A model generated the notes under the pieces. The model was not told the DNA's origin. It worked only from the letters and a program-made list of their open reading frames with translations, and searched no databases. A program made the translations under genes and the position numbers. Positions 24,244-32,499 of a stretch of 64,000 nt of DNA are shown here, one piece after another. The stretch comes from Hyphomicrobiaceae bacterium UBA7697 (GTDB taxonomy: Bacteria; Pseudomonadota; Alphaproteobacteria; Rhizobiales; Methyloligellaceae), in contig DLGJ01000008.1 of NCBI GenBank assembly GCA_002482645.1, positions 567,253 to 631,252 of the forward strand, given 5' to 3'. How positions within the stretch are numbered: position 1 is the stretch's first letter; every line of letters starts with the position of its first letter.

Positions 24244-27228
24244 CTACAACCCGAGCCCCCGACCTCTGCCAAGACCGTGACTGAGGGCAAGGTCCTTGCC
24301 AAGGCCAAGTCCTGAGTCGAAGTCGATACCGAGATCGCGCTTGCGGCCTTCGAGCAGGGATTCGAGCTGCGGGTCGCGCTCAAGGCCCATGACCATATTG
24401 CCCATCTCCACCCGCGCGGACCTGTAGCCGGAATAGTCGCCCGCCGCATATTGCCGTTCGCCGAACTGTTTGAGGTCGCGAAACCGTTCGACAAAATGAT
24501 CGGCGCGAAGCTCGGGGTTCTTGCGCATCTCGGTTTCCAGTTGCAGGGCACGTCTCGCCGACAAGGCTCGGTCGGGATTGCCCGAAGCAACCTCTGTCGC
24601 AAGTTCGGGGTTCCTCTTGTAGACGGCTTCGGCATCGTGGGAGCCGTGAGGCCGAAGATCGTTGAAGGCCGCGCGCGCCTCATGCAGTTCGTGCACCTGT
24701 CCGGGTGTGGCGGCTATATCGTTCGCCTGGGCCTTGAAGATCGCGTCCACGGCACGGGCATGGCGGACAAAGGCTCGGCCTCGGGCGCGGCGCAACGCTA
24801 CCTCGGGGTCCTCCCTGGCCTGCCGCTCCGCCGCCTGTTTGTCGGTCCTTTCCCTTTCCGGCCGCTGTACGGCATCTGCGCCAGGCACGCCGTCGCCGGG
24901 GGAGCGCAGATCATTGACGATGCCCTCGATCCGGTCGCGAACGTTCTGCGGCACGAGCTTGCGCACGATCTCGGCGACACGGGCGCGGAAGGTGATGCCG
25001 CGCCGCTCGGCGTAGTCCCGCGCGGGATCGATCTGCTGGTCGTAATCCGTCGCCATATCCTTGGCCCGGTCGCGCGACAGGGTGTTGATGAGCCTGTCCT
25101 GATTGGCGAAGTCATCGCGGCCGTAATGCAGATCCATGCCGTCGCGGTGCCGCGACAGGGCGACATAGCTGCCGTGGGCATCCAGTCCCGGCGTTGCCAG
25201 AACATGGGTGCGGTCCACCGTTATGCCCTGCGCCTTGTGAATCGTCGCCGCATAGCCATGGTCGATGCGGTCGTAGTCCTTGAGGTCGAAGGAGACATCG
25301 CGGCCATCGTCGGTGCGCACCGACATCGATTGTTCGCTGACCTGTTCGATGGTCCCGAGCGTGCCGTTCTTCACGCCAAGGCCGCGCTCGTTTTGCAGGA
25401 ACATGACGCGATCTCCGGCGGCGAAGCCGCGTTCTCCCCGCTCGACCGTGACGCGCACGTCCTCGCCCAGATCGCCAGCTTCTCGCATCCGCTCGCGGGC
25501 TGCCTCGTTGAGTTCCCGCACTTCCGCATTGGTGTGGGTGAGGATGATGCGGCTGCTATCCGGCGATGCCTGCCGGTCGCGGTCCCAGCGGTCAATCAGA
25601 TCCTCACGCGCCTGCTCGCGCGTCTGTGCCTGATGCGCCATGTCATGGCTGTCATAGGCGTGGATCGCGTCTCGCGTTCTGCCAGTCGCCAGATCGCGGG
25701 TGGCGTCGCGCTGCCAGTCCTCGCGCTGACGGCGCACCTCGCCGATCTCGACGCCGCCATGGCGCTCATGGATCGAGCGGAAGGCCGCACCCGCCTCTAT
25801 TGCTTGCAACTGCTGCGGATCGCCGACCAGCACCACTTTTGCGCCCACATCGGCGGCATGGGAGAGCACGCGCTCCATCTGCCGCGTGCCGACCATGCCC
25901 GCCTCGTCGATGACAAGAACATCGCGGCTGGTGAGCATGTCGCGCCCGTTCTGCCAGCCATGTTCCATGCTGGCGATGGTGCGTGAGGATATGCCCGATC
26001 CGCTTTCCAGATTTTCCGCCGCGATGCCGGACAAAGCAGCGCCGCGCACCTCGTAGCCCGCCGTTTCCCATGCCTCGCGCGCTACGCCGAGCATGGCGCT
26101 CTTTCCCGTCCCGGCATAACCAACGACAACGCCGAGATCGCGCCCGTCCGTGACATGCGCCAGCGCCTCGGCCTGCTCGCCGGACAGGATAAGGCCACGC
26201 TGTTCCGCGCGGGCAAGTGCCGCCTGCCTGTTGGCTTCGTTGACTTCATGGCGTTCCCTCTCGGCCATCATCTCGGCGGCACGATGCAGGCGCTGTTCGG
26301 CCTCGATCATGTTGCGGATGGTGAACCGATCCTCGCCGCGTCCGTCCTTGCCCAATTCGACCAAATCGGGCGCACCGCGCATCGCGCCCATCACCTCGTT
26401 GAACTGCTCGATGCCGTCGCTGTGCCGGTGCGCGAACATCGCCATGTCGCGGCGCGTGAAGGTTGATTGCTGATGCGTGATCGCGTCCAGCGCCAGTGAA
26501 GGATCGGCGATGATCCGCGCGCCATTGTTGCGGGCGATCTCGCGGTGCATTTCCGTGCGATCGGCGGCCTCTAACCCTTCGCCCTCGATGCGTTGGGCGG
26601 GCGCGCCGATCTGGCTTTGCGGCTCAAGGCCGATGCCCTGCGCTTCCAGACTGCGATGGTCGATGCGCGCCTCGATGTCGAGTTCGGCCAGGCGCTCGTT
26701 TGCCAACTCCGCCCAGCGTTCGCGCCACCGTTCCACCATTTCGGTGCGGTTCCAGTCCCGCACCTTCTGCCCGAACCTGTTCTCATCCACGCTGCGCATG
26801 GTCAGCATGACATGGGCATGGGGTTTCGGCATCCCGTCTTCGCCTATGTCCCAATGCACATTCAAATCGGCGATCATGCCCTGATCGACAAATTCGGCTT
26901 GGGCGAAGTCACGGGCAAGCTCGATGCCCTGCGCCTGCGTCATCTCTCGCGGAATGGCGAACTCGACCTCGCGGGCAAGCTGTGCGTCCTTCCTGACCTC
27001 GAACGCCTCAACGTCATTCCAGAGCCGTTCGCGGTCGCTCCAAACCTCCGGTGCGTTCTCGGGCAACAGCACCTCGGAATGGACGACGCCACGCTTGGCG
27101 GTAAAGTCCTGATCGCGGTCCAGCCGTTCATCGCGCAGCCGCGAGGCCGAGCGGTAGGCGGCGGACGCCACCGCGCTCTGACCAGCCTTGCGGGAAATGA
27201 CCTTGACGTGAAGATGATAGATCGCCAT
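24244..27228 (-). CDS. traA: TraA-type conjugative relaxase/helicase (MobQ)
   Basis: 994 residues from the ATG at 27228, where the MobA/MobL domain begins: MAIYHLHVKVISRKAGQSAV, a family hallmark. The metal site HAHVMLTMRS (H-x-H) follows. A RecD-like helicase starts at ~390 with Walker A GYAGTGKSAM and Walker B VLVIDEAGMVG, and a UvrD-like end GYAATIHKAQGITVDRTHVL. This layout is that of Ti-plasmid TraA. It nicks oriT, attaches to the strand and unwinds it. The oriT lies immediately upstream of the start (27258-27285). C-terminal ~190 residues are charged and helical. Essential for mobilization; intact. Confidence 0.92.
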   Translation of the reverse strand: MAIYHLHVKVISRKAGQSAVASAAYRSASRLRDERLDRDQDFTAKRGVVHSEVLLPENAPEVWSDRERLWNDVEAFEVRKDAQLAREVEFAIPREMTQAQGIELARDFAQAEFVDQGMIADLNVHWDIGEDGMPKPHAHVMLTMRSVDENRFGQKVRDWNRTEMVERWRERWAELANERLAELDIEARIDHRSLEAQGIGLEPQSQIGAPAQRIEGEGLEAADRTEMHREIARNNGARIIADPSLALDAITHQQSTFTRRDMAMFAHRHSDGIEQFNEVMGAMRGAPDLVELGKDGRGEDRFTIRNMIEAEQRLHRAAEMMAERERHEVNEANRQAALARAEQRGLILSGEQAEALAHVTDGRDLGVVVGYAGTGKSAMLGVAREAWETAGYEVRGAALSGIAAENLESGSGISSRTIASMEHGWQNGRDMLTSRDVLVIDEAGMVGTRQMERVLSHAADVGAKVVLVGDPQQLQAIEAGAAFRSIHERHGGVEIGEVRRQREDWQRDATRDLATGRTRDAIHAYDSHDMAHQAQTREQAREDLIDRWDRDRQASPDSSRIILTHTNAEVRELNEAARERMREAGDLGEDVRVTVERGERGFAAGDRVMFLQNERGLGVKNGTLGTIEQVSEQSMSVRTDDGRDVSFDLKDYDRIDHGYAATIHKAQGITVDRTHVLATPGLDAHGSYVALSRHRDGMDLHYGRDDFANQDRLINTLSRDRAKDMATDYDQQIDPARDYAERRGITFRARVAEIVRKLVPQNVRDRIEGIVNDLRSPGDGVPGADAVQRPERERTDKQAAERQAREDPEVALRRARGRAFVRHARAVDAIFKAQANDIAATPGQVHELHEARAAFNDLRPHGSHDAEAVYKRNPELATEVASGNPDRALSARRALQLETEMRKNPELRADHFVERFRDLKQFGERQYAAGDYSGYRSARVEMGNMVMGLERDPQLESLLEGRKRDLGIDFDSGLGLGKDLALSHGLGRGRGLGL

Positions 27229-27257
27229 CGCGATCAAGCATTGCCACGGCCAAGCGC

Positions 27258-27285
27258 ACGTCGGAACGACGTATAAGCGCGCCCT
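27258..27285. other. oriT: Origin of transfer (MobQ type) with nic site
   Basis: A perfect inverted repeat ACGTCG-gaa-CGACGT (27258-27272) is followed at once by ATAAGCGCGCCCT. RSF1010/R1162 and Ti-type oriTs have the same plan: inverted repeat, then TAA-x-TGCG^CCCT. Eleven of twelve bases of TAAGTGCGCCCT are matched, so the nick is expected between G27281 and C27282. It sits between divergent traA and traC. Confidence 0.82.
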
Positions 27286-27408
27286 CGAAACTAATTTCTC
27301 GGGATGGACCGGGCCGTGCCACACCGTCCCGGCAACAATACTGCGTTCTGTCGTCTGCGCAACTATCCTTACCGCACTATCGACTTGCGACCGGGAAAGG
27401 AGACGACA

Positions 27409-27735
27409 ATGCGGAAACCGAGAGACTATGACGCGGAACTGAAGGCGCTTGAGGACAAGGCGCGGGAACTTAAGATACGGAAGGTGCAGCAGCTTGGCGA
27501 ACTGGTCATCGCCACCGGGGCCGACACCCTCACCGCCGACGAATTGGCCGGTGCGCTCGTCGCACTGGCCGAAACCAAGGATGCCGGAAATAGGGAGGCA
27601 TGGGTCAAGCGTGGCGCTGCGTTCTTTCGCGGAAAATCACGGCGATCTACTCCGGCACCTGACCGCGACAACGGCGGCGTTCAAGCGCAACCGGGCGGCG
27701 CGCAACCGCCATCAAGCAGCGCGCGCGAGGCATGA
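27409..27735 (+). CDS. traC: TraC-like conjugal transfer accessory protein
   Basis: 108 residues from the ATG at 27409, preceded by GGGAAAGGAG. The helical MRKPRDYDAELKALEDKARE and LKIRKVQQLGELVIATGADT resemble TraC of Ti-type transfer systems, a small partner of the TraA relaxosome. The end is low-complexity (Pro/Gln/Ser). Divergent from traA across oriT, as in Ti plasmids. Followed immediately by traD. Confidence 0.78.
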   Translation: MRKPRDYDAELKALEDKARELKIRKVQQLGELVIATGADTLTADELAGALVALAETKDAGNREAWVKRGAAFFRGKSRRSTPAPDRDNGGVQAQPGGAQPPSSSAREA

Positions 27736-27736
27736 C

Positions 27737-28000
27737 ATGCGCGCATGGCAGATCGAGCGCCGCAAGCGAACACGCCATCTGATCGAACTCGGCGGCCTCG
27801 TCGTCAAGGCCGGGATCGTAGACCTGACCGGCGACGATCGCGCCATGATCTACGGGGCGCTCATCTGGATCGCTGACAAGCTCAACAGCGAGGATGGTGA
27901 ACATGCGCGCGGCGTCTGGACAAGACTGGGAACTGTGGCGCTTAAGAAGACAGCTAAAAATGCGCAGGCTCCGGAGCGAGACACGACGTCACTGCGATGA
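27737..28000 (+). CDS. traD: TraD-like conjugal transfer protein
   Basis: 87 residues. MRAWQIERRKRTRHLIELGG and LVVKAGIVDLTGDDRAMIYG match the short TraD proteins of Ti-type elements (not the F-plasmid coupling protein of that name). It starts one base after the traC stop, so the two form an operon. No traG follows; the next gene, cysG, converges on it. Confidence 0.78.
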   Translation: MRAWQIERRKRTRHLIELGGLVVKAGIVDLTGDDRAMIYGALIWIADKLNSEDGEHARGVWTRLGTVALKKTAKNAQAPERDTTSLR

Positions 28001-28034
28001 TCGATACAGTGGCTGCTGCGGAGCCTTATGCCGA

Positions 28035-29513
28035 TTAAGGGACACCTGAGCGGCAATCGGTATGGTCGCCGCCGTTGACAGTCAAACGTGCACTGACTTC
28101 CAACTTTCGTGTGAACACGCTTCCGATGCCGATCAGAACTGGCTCTCCATTTGCAATGGCACAGCAGTCTGGCAGTCCCGCCAGATCGGTCGAGCGGATC
28201 ACTTCCCCGGCGCGGCCGATGTCAATGCCGACGACGGCAGGGGTGCCAGGAGACATTCCGCGGCTGATGAGTGCGGTCGAAATCTGAGCCGCCGTTCGTC
28301 CGCCCATATAGAAGATCGTCGTCGCAGAGGTATCAGCGACGGCAGCCCAGTCCATGTCTTGCGGTAAGCCGCCATGCCGGGAGTGGCCGGTCACGAACCG
28401 CACGGACTTCGCACAGTCGCGATGGGTCAGCGAGACGCCAAGCCGTGCCGCCATCGCCAGTCCCGCAGTGATGCCGGGCACCACGTCATGTCCGATGCCT
28501 TGGTCTTCGAGGGCGGCCATTTCCTCGCCCAGACGCCCGAAGATCATGGGATCGCCGGACTTCAGACGCACAACCCTTCGGCCGGCTTTTGCAAGGGCGA
28601 CCATCATCTCGTTGATCTCGTGCTGCTTGCAGCTTGGCCGCCCGGCGCGCTTGCCGACAAGAATGCGCTTTGCCTCGCGCCGCGCCAGTTCCAGCACCTC
28701 GTCCGAGACCAAGTCGTCGAACAGAATGACGTCGGCCGCCTGAAGTGCGCGGACGGCTTTCAGCGTGAGCAGATCGGGGTCGCCAGGGCCGGCCCCGACG
28801 AAGGTGACGTGGCCTTGCGGCTTTTGTCCGGCCACCCGGCCGATGTCACGGTGGAGCTGTTGCAGGGCGTCGCTCTCGGGCACTGCGCGGAAGGCGCGAT
28901 CCACGAAGCGCTCCCAGAAGCCGCGCCGTTCTGCGCCGGGCGTCAGGCGCTCGGCGACCGCATCACGCACCGTTCGCGCAAGTTCCGCCCATGCCGCCAG
29001 CGATCGCGGCAGCAGCGTCTCGATGCGCCGCCGCACGGCCTGCGCGAGTATGGGCGCGGCGCCCGAGGTCGAGATGCCGACCACCACCGGGGATCGGTTG
29101 ACGATGGAGCCGAACTGGAACTGGCAATAACCCGGCCTGTCGATCACATTCCAGGCCGCGCCAGCTTTGCGGGCAGCCGCCTCGAAGGCCGCCGCCTCGG
29201 AGTCATCTTCGGCGTCGGCCAGCGCCATGACGGCGCCTGTTAGGCAATCCGCATCCCAGCCGCGTCGGTGGAGCCGTACCGAGGGGTCCCGCGCGTACAG
29301 GGCCGCCATGCTTTCGGAGAGACGCTGCGGAGGCGCATAGACATGAACGTCCGCTCCCGCCGCTGCCAGCAGCTCTGCTTTCCAGGCGGCCGCTTCGCTG
29401 CCACCGGCGACCACGACGCGCCTGCCGGCGAGGTCGAAGAAGATCGGGAGGACGCTCAGCGCGGCAATGCGCGGCGGCGCGGGGTTACTCTGCTGCCAGG
29501 AGACGAGCTTCAT
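28035..29513 (-). CDS. cysG: Siroheme synthase CysG
   Basis: 492 residues from the ATG at 29513, inside the end of nasA. The N-terminal part (LPIFFDLAGRRVVVAGGSEA, ~20-210) is precorrin-2 dehydrogenase/ferrochelatase; the C-terminal part (VTFVGAGPGDPDLLTLKAVR, VVRLKSGDPMIFGRLGEE, DVVPGITAGLAMAARLGVSL) is SAM-dependent uroporphyrinogen III methyltransferase. It makes siroheme, the cofactor of NirB, from uroporphyrinogen III. Last gene of the nitrate operon, so cofactor supply is tied to enzyme synthesis. The dinucleotide site reads VAGGSEAAAWK rather than the usual G-x-G-x-V-A; activity of that domain is probable but not certain. Confidence 0.9.
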   Translation of the reverse strand: MKLVSWQQSNPAPPRIAALSVLPIFFDLAGRRVVVAGGSEAAAWKAELLAAAGADVHVYAPPQRLSESMAALYARDPSVRLHRRGWDADCLTGAVMALADAEDDSEAAAFEAAARKAGAAWNVIDRPGYCQFQFGSIVNRSPVVVGISTSGAAPILAQAVRRRIETLLPRSLAAWAELARTVRDAVAERLTPGAERRGFWERFVDRAFRAVPESDALQQLHRDIGRVAGQKPQGHVTFVGAGPGDPDLLTLKAVRALQAADVILFDDLVSDEVLELARREAKRILVGKRAGRPSCKQHEINEMMVALAKAGRRVVRLKSGDPMIFGRLGEEMAALEDQGIGHDVVPGITAGLAMAARLGVSLTHRDCAKSVRFVTGHSRHGGLPQDMDWAAVADTSATTIFYMGGRTAAQISTALISRGMSPGTPAVVGIDIGRAGEVIRSTDLAGLPDCCAIANGEPVLIGIGSVFTRKLEVSARLTVNGGDHTDCRSGVP

Positions 29514-32169
29514 CGATGATCTTCCTGATCTCTGAGCGGCAAGTGCCACAATTGGTGCCGGCGCGGATGCGCTCGCCGATCTCCTCGACGCTCTGGCAGC
29601 CTGCGGCGACGGTCGCGGTGATCTGGTTCACGCCGACATTGAAGCAGGAGCAGATGATCCGGCCGACAGCGGGCATCGGTACGGGAGAGCGTCCGGACAG
29701 AAGCGCCATGCGCTCGGCCCCGCTCAATGGTTGGCGCGAACCGAGCAATGACACCAGCCAGTCGCGCGGCGGCAACTGCCCCTGGGGGGCGACCAGTAGT
29801 GCCTCAGCCATCGTGCTGTCGTCATCGACTGCGGCAGCACGATAATTGAGACCGCGGCGGTCGGTATATTCTAGCAGCTGCTCGCGCCGGTACGGGCTCA
29901 TCAGTTGTCGGCAAAGCAGGATGCCTTGATCGGGCGTCTCGGTTCCGCAGAGCTCGTAGACCCACCCGCCTGGTACTGCCTGCCGGCTCCAATGGACGAA
30001 ACCGGTGGGCCGCAGATCGCGCCGCGTGATCAGCGTGCCCTGCCAGGAAATCTCCTCGCGTACGATCTTCAGCGGTACGTGCTTCAGTTCAGGCTGGCCC
30101 GAATACACATCGCAGATCGGTGCCGAAAGCGTGCCTGCGCCCGCATTGGCGGCAAAATGCCCACTCCAATGCATCGGCAGGAAGACCTCGCCCGGACGTT
30201 GCGCATCGGTTACGCGCACCCTGGCGCGCCCGAAGCCATAGGGGCTTGTCAGCCGCGCCAGGTCGCCATCGCTGAGATCGTTGGCAGCCGCATCTGTCGG
30301 ATGCACATCGACGACCGGTTCCGACATATGCGACATCAGACGTGGCACGCGCCCGGTGCGCGTCATGGTGTGCCATTGGTCGCGTACACGGCCCGTGTTG
30401 AGCACGATGGGATAAGCCGCGTCGACGGCAAGCGCTACGCCCTCTTGGCGTACTGGAACGAAGTGCGCGCGCCCGTTCGCCGTGGGGAATGGGCCGGCGC
30501 CGCCCAGCCTGCTCCTGGCCGGCCGCGCCTTCGGCATGGGCCAATGGCCGGGTGCAATGCGCTCATAGGCTTCGCTTTCGATGTCAGCCAGCGCACCGAT
30601 GTCGAAGAATCGTTCGCCATCATTCTCGAAAGCCGACAGCGCTGCATGCTCGCGAAAAATGGCGGCAGGGCCATCGTAGTAAAACGCTTCACCGAAGCCC
30701 ATCCGACCGGCGACGTCGCAGATGATGCGCCAGTCCGCGCGCGCCTCGCCCGGCAAGGGCAGGAACGGCCGCTGGCGCGACAGCCGACGCTCGGAATTCG
30801 TCACCGTGCCGTCTTTTTCCCCCCAGGTTGCTGCAGGCAGGAACACGTCGGCAAAGCGGGTGGTGTCGGTCCTGGTGACATCGGAAACGACGACGAAGTC
30901 GCAGTTCTTCAGAGCGGCACGCACGCGGCCTGCATCGGGCATGGACACGGCCGGATTGGTGCCCATGATCCACAGCGCCTTGATGCGGCCCTCGCCGGCG
31001 GCGCGAAACAGATCGACCGCTTTCAGGCCTGCCTTTCGTGCGATATCCGGTGCCTTCCAGAAACGGGCGACGCGGTCGATGTCGGCCGGATTTTCGAAGC
31101 TCATATGGGCCGCGAGCTGGTTGGCGAGCCCGCCCACCTCGCGCCCACCCATGGCGTTGGGCTGGCCCGTCACGGAGAAAGGACCCATGCCCGGTTTCCC
31201 AATGCGGCCTGTTGCCAGATGGCAATTGATGATGGCGTTCACATTATCGGTGCCGTGCGCCGACTGGTTCACGCCCTGGCTGTAGACAGTGACGCTGCGC
31301 TCGGTGGCGGCGAAGAGCTCGTAGAAGAGACGCAAATCGGCCTGCGACACATCGCAGCCCCTCGCCACATCTTCCAGCGTGCCGGCGTCGGCCACAGCCA
31401 GTGCGTGCGCTTCCTCGAAAGCGGAAGTGGCTGAGCCTATGAAATCGCGGTCCAGTGCGCCGGCCTGCCCCAAATGCATCAGCAGGCCATTGAACATCAG
31501 CACATCCATACCCGGCCGGATCGCCAGGTGCAGATCGCATTCGTCGGCCGTCGCGCTGCGGCGCGGATCGATGACGACGATCTTTGTTCCGCGCTCCTTT
31601 CGTGCCGTAAGGAGCCGCTGGTAGAGGATCGGATGGCACCAGGCGAGATTGGAGCCGACCAGTATGACGAGATCGGCCTCGTCCAGATCCTCGTACGTGC
31701 CGGGGACGATGTCTTCCCCGAACGCACGCTTGTGGCCGGCCACCGAGGACGCCATGCAAAGCCGCGAGTTGGTGTCGATATTGGCCGAGCCGATGAAGCC
31801 CTTCATCAGCTTGTTGGCGACGTAATAATCCTCCGTCAGCATTTGGCCGGAGATGTAGAACCCGACGGAGTCCGGTCCAAACTCGGCGGCGGCCTGGGAA
31901 AATTTTTTCGCTACGAGATCGAGTGCTTCACCCCATGAAGCCCGCTTGCCGCCAATCTCCGGGTGCAGCACGCGTCCTTCCAGCCCGACCGTTTCGGCCA
32001 GTGCCGAGCCCTTCGAGCACAGCCTGCCGAAATTGGCAGGATGCGCCGGGTCGCCGCAAACGCTCACCTCTCCGTTCGCGGCGACCCGCGCCAGCACGCC
32101 ACATCCCACCCCGCAATAGGGGCAGGTGGTCCTCACCTCGGTTGCCGGCAGATCCTGCATCACTCTCAC
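29485..32169 (-). CDS. nasA: Assimilatory nitrate reductase catalytic subunit NasA
   Basis: 894 residues. The N-terminus carries a [4Fe-4S] site, TTCPYCGVGCGVLARV plus LCSKGSA (Cys16, 19, 23, 51). Three molybdopterin domains follow, with NTGRVRDQWHTMTRTGRVPR in the cofactor-binding C-terminal domain. An extra BFD-like [2Fe-2S] domain ends the protein (IICSCFNVGVN.. and TNCGTCRSEI), as in NasA/NarB-type enzymes. It reduces nitrate to nitrite in the cytoplasm. The start overlaps the nirD stop (ATGA). An alternative start MQDLP is 9 nt downstream. Confidence 0.93.
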   Translation of the reverse strand: MRVMQDLPATEVRTTCPYCGVGCGVLARVAANGEVSVCGDPAHPANFGRLCSKGSALAETVGLEGRVLHPEIGGKRASWGEALDLVAKKFSQAAAEFGPDSVGFYISGQMLTEDYYVANKLMKGFIGSANIDTNSRLCMASSVAGHKRAFGEDIVPGTYEDLDEADLVILVGSNLAWCHPILYQRLLTARKERGTKIVVIDPRRSATADECDLHLAIRPGMDVLMFNGLLMHLGQAGALDRDFIGSATSAFEEAHALAVADAGTLEDVARGCDVSQADLRLFYELFAATERSVTVYSQGVNQSAHGTDNVNAIINCHLATGRIGKPGMGPFSVTGQPNAMGGREVGGLANQLAAHMSFENPADIDRVARFWKAPDIARKAGLKAVDLFRAAGEGRIKALWIMGTNPAVSMPDAGRVRAALKNCDFVVVSDVTRTDTTRFADVFLPAATWGEKDGTVTNSERRLSRQRPFLPLPGEARADWRIICDVAGRMGFGEAFYYDGPAAIFREHAALSAFENDGERFFDIGALADIESEAYERIAPGHWPMPKARPARSRLGGAGPFPTANGRAHFVPVRQEGVALAVDAAYPIVLNTGRVRDQWHTMTRTGRVPRLMSHMSEPVVDVHPTDAAANDLSDGDLARLTSPYGFGRARVRVTDAQRPGEVFLPMHWSGHFAANAGAGTLSAPICDVYSGQPELKHVPLKIVREEISWQGTLITRRDLRPTGFVHWSRQAVPGGWVYELCGTETPDQGILLCRQLMSPYRREQLLEYTDRRGLNYRAAAVDDDSTMAEALLVAPQGQLPPRDWLVSLLGSRQPLSGAERMALLSGRSPVPMPAVGRIICSCFNVGVNQITATVAAGCQSVEEIGERIRAGTNCGTCRSEIRKIIDEARLLAAE

Positions 32170-32495
32170 TCCGCGGCGATTTGGGCGACGCCCAGGCCGA
32201 GCGAGATGCGTCCCTCCATGAGCCTGACCGGAATGGTCCTGACCGCGCCCTCGTCGGCGCCCTGCGCCTGGCCGGTCTCCAGCGAGAAGACCCAGTTATG
32301 CAGCGGGCAGGTCACCGACGCGCCGTGAACGATACCCTGGCTGAGCGGTCCGCCCTTATGCGGGCAATGATCCTCGATGGCGTAGACCTGGTCGTCTGCT
32401 GTCCGGAAGACGCCGATGCGGCCTTGCGGGGTCGCCACGCAGCGCGCGCCGCGCAGTGGAATGTCGTCGATGCTGCCGATCTCGAACCACGCCAT
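32166..32495 (-). CDS. nirD: Nitrite reductase small subunit NirD (Rieske)
   Basis: 109 residues from ATG 32495. A full Rieske site is present: CPHKGGPL (Cys44, His46) and CPLHNWVF (Cys63, His66). The family partners NirB in NAD(P)H-dependent assimilatory nitrite reductase. Four bases separate the nirB stop from its ATG, and its own stop overlaps nasA. Complete. Confidence 0.93.
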   Translation of the reverse strand: MAWFEIGSIDDIPLRGARCVATPQGRIGVFRTADDQVYAIEDHCPHKGGPLSQGIVHGASVTCPLHNWVFSLETGQAQGADEGAVRTIPVRLMEGRISLGLGVAQIAAE

Positions 32496-32499
32496 GATC

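Noticed and set aside
29485..32169. Possible formate dehydrogenase instead of nitrate reductase
   Set aside because: The C-terminal BFD-type [2Fe-2S] domain and the nirBD, cysG, narK and nasST neighbours point to NasA.
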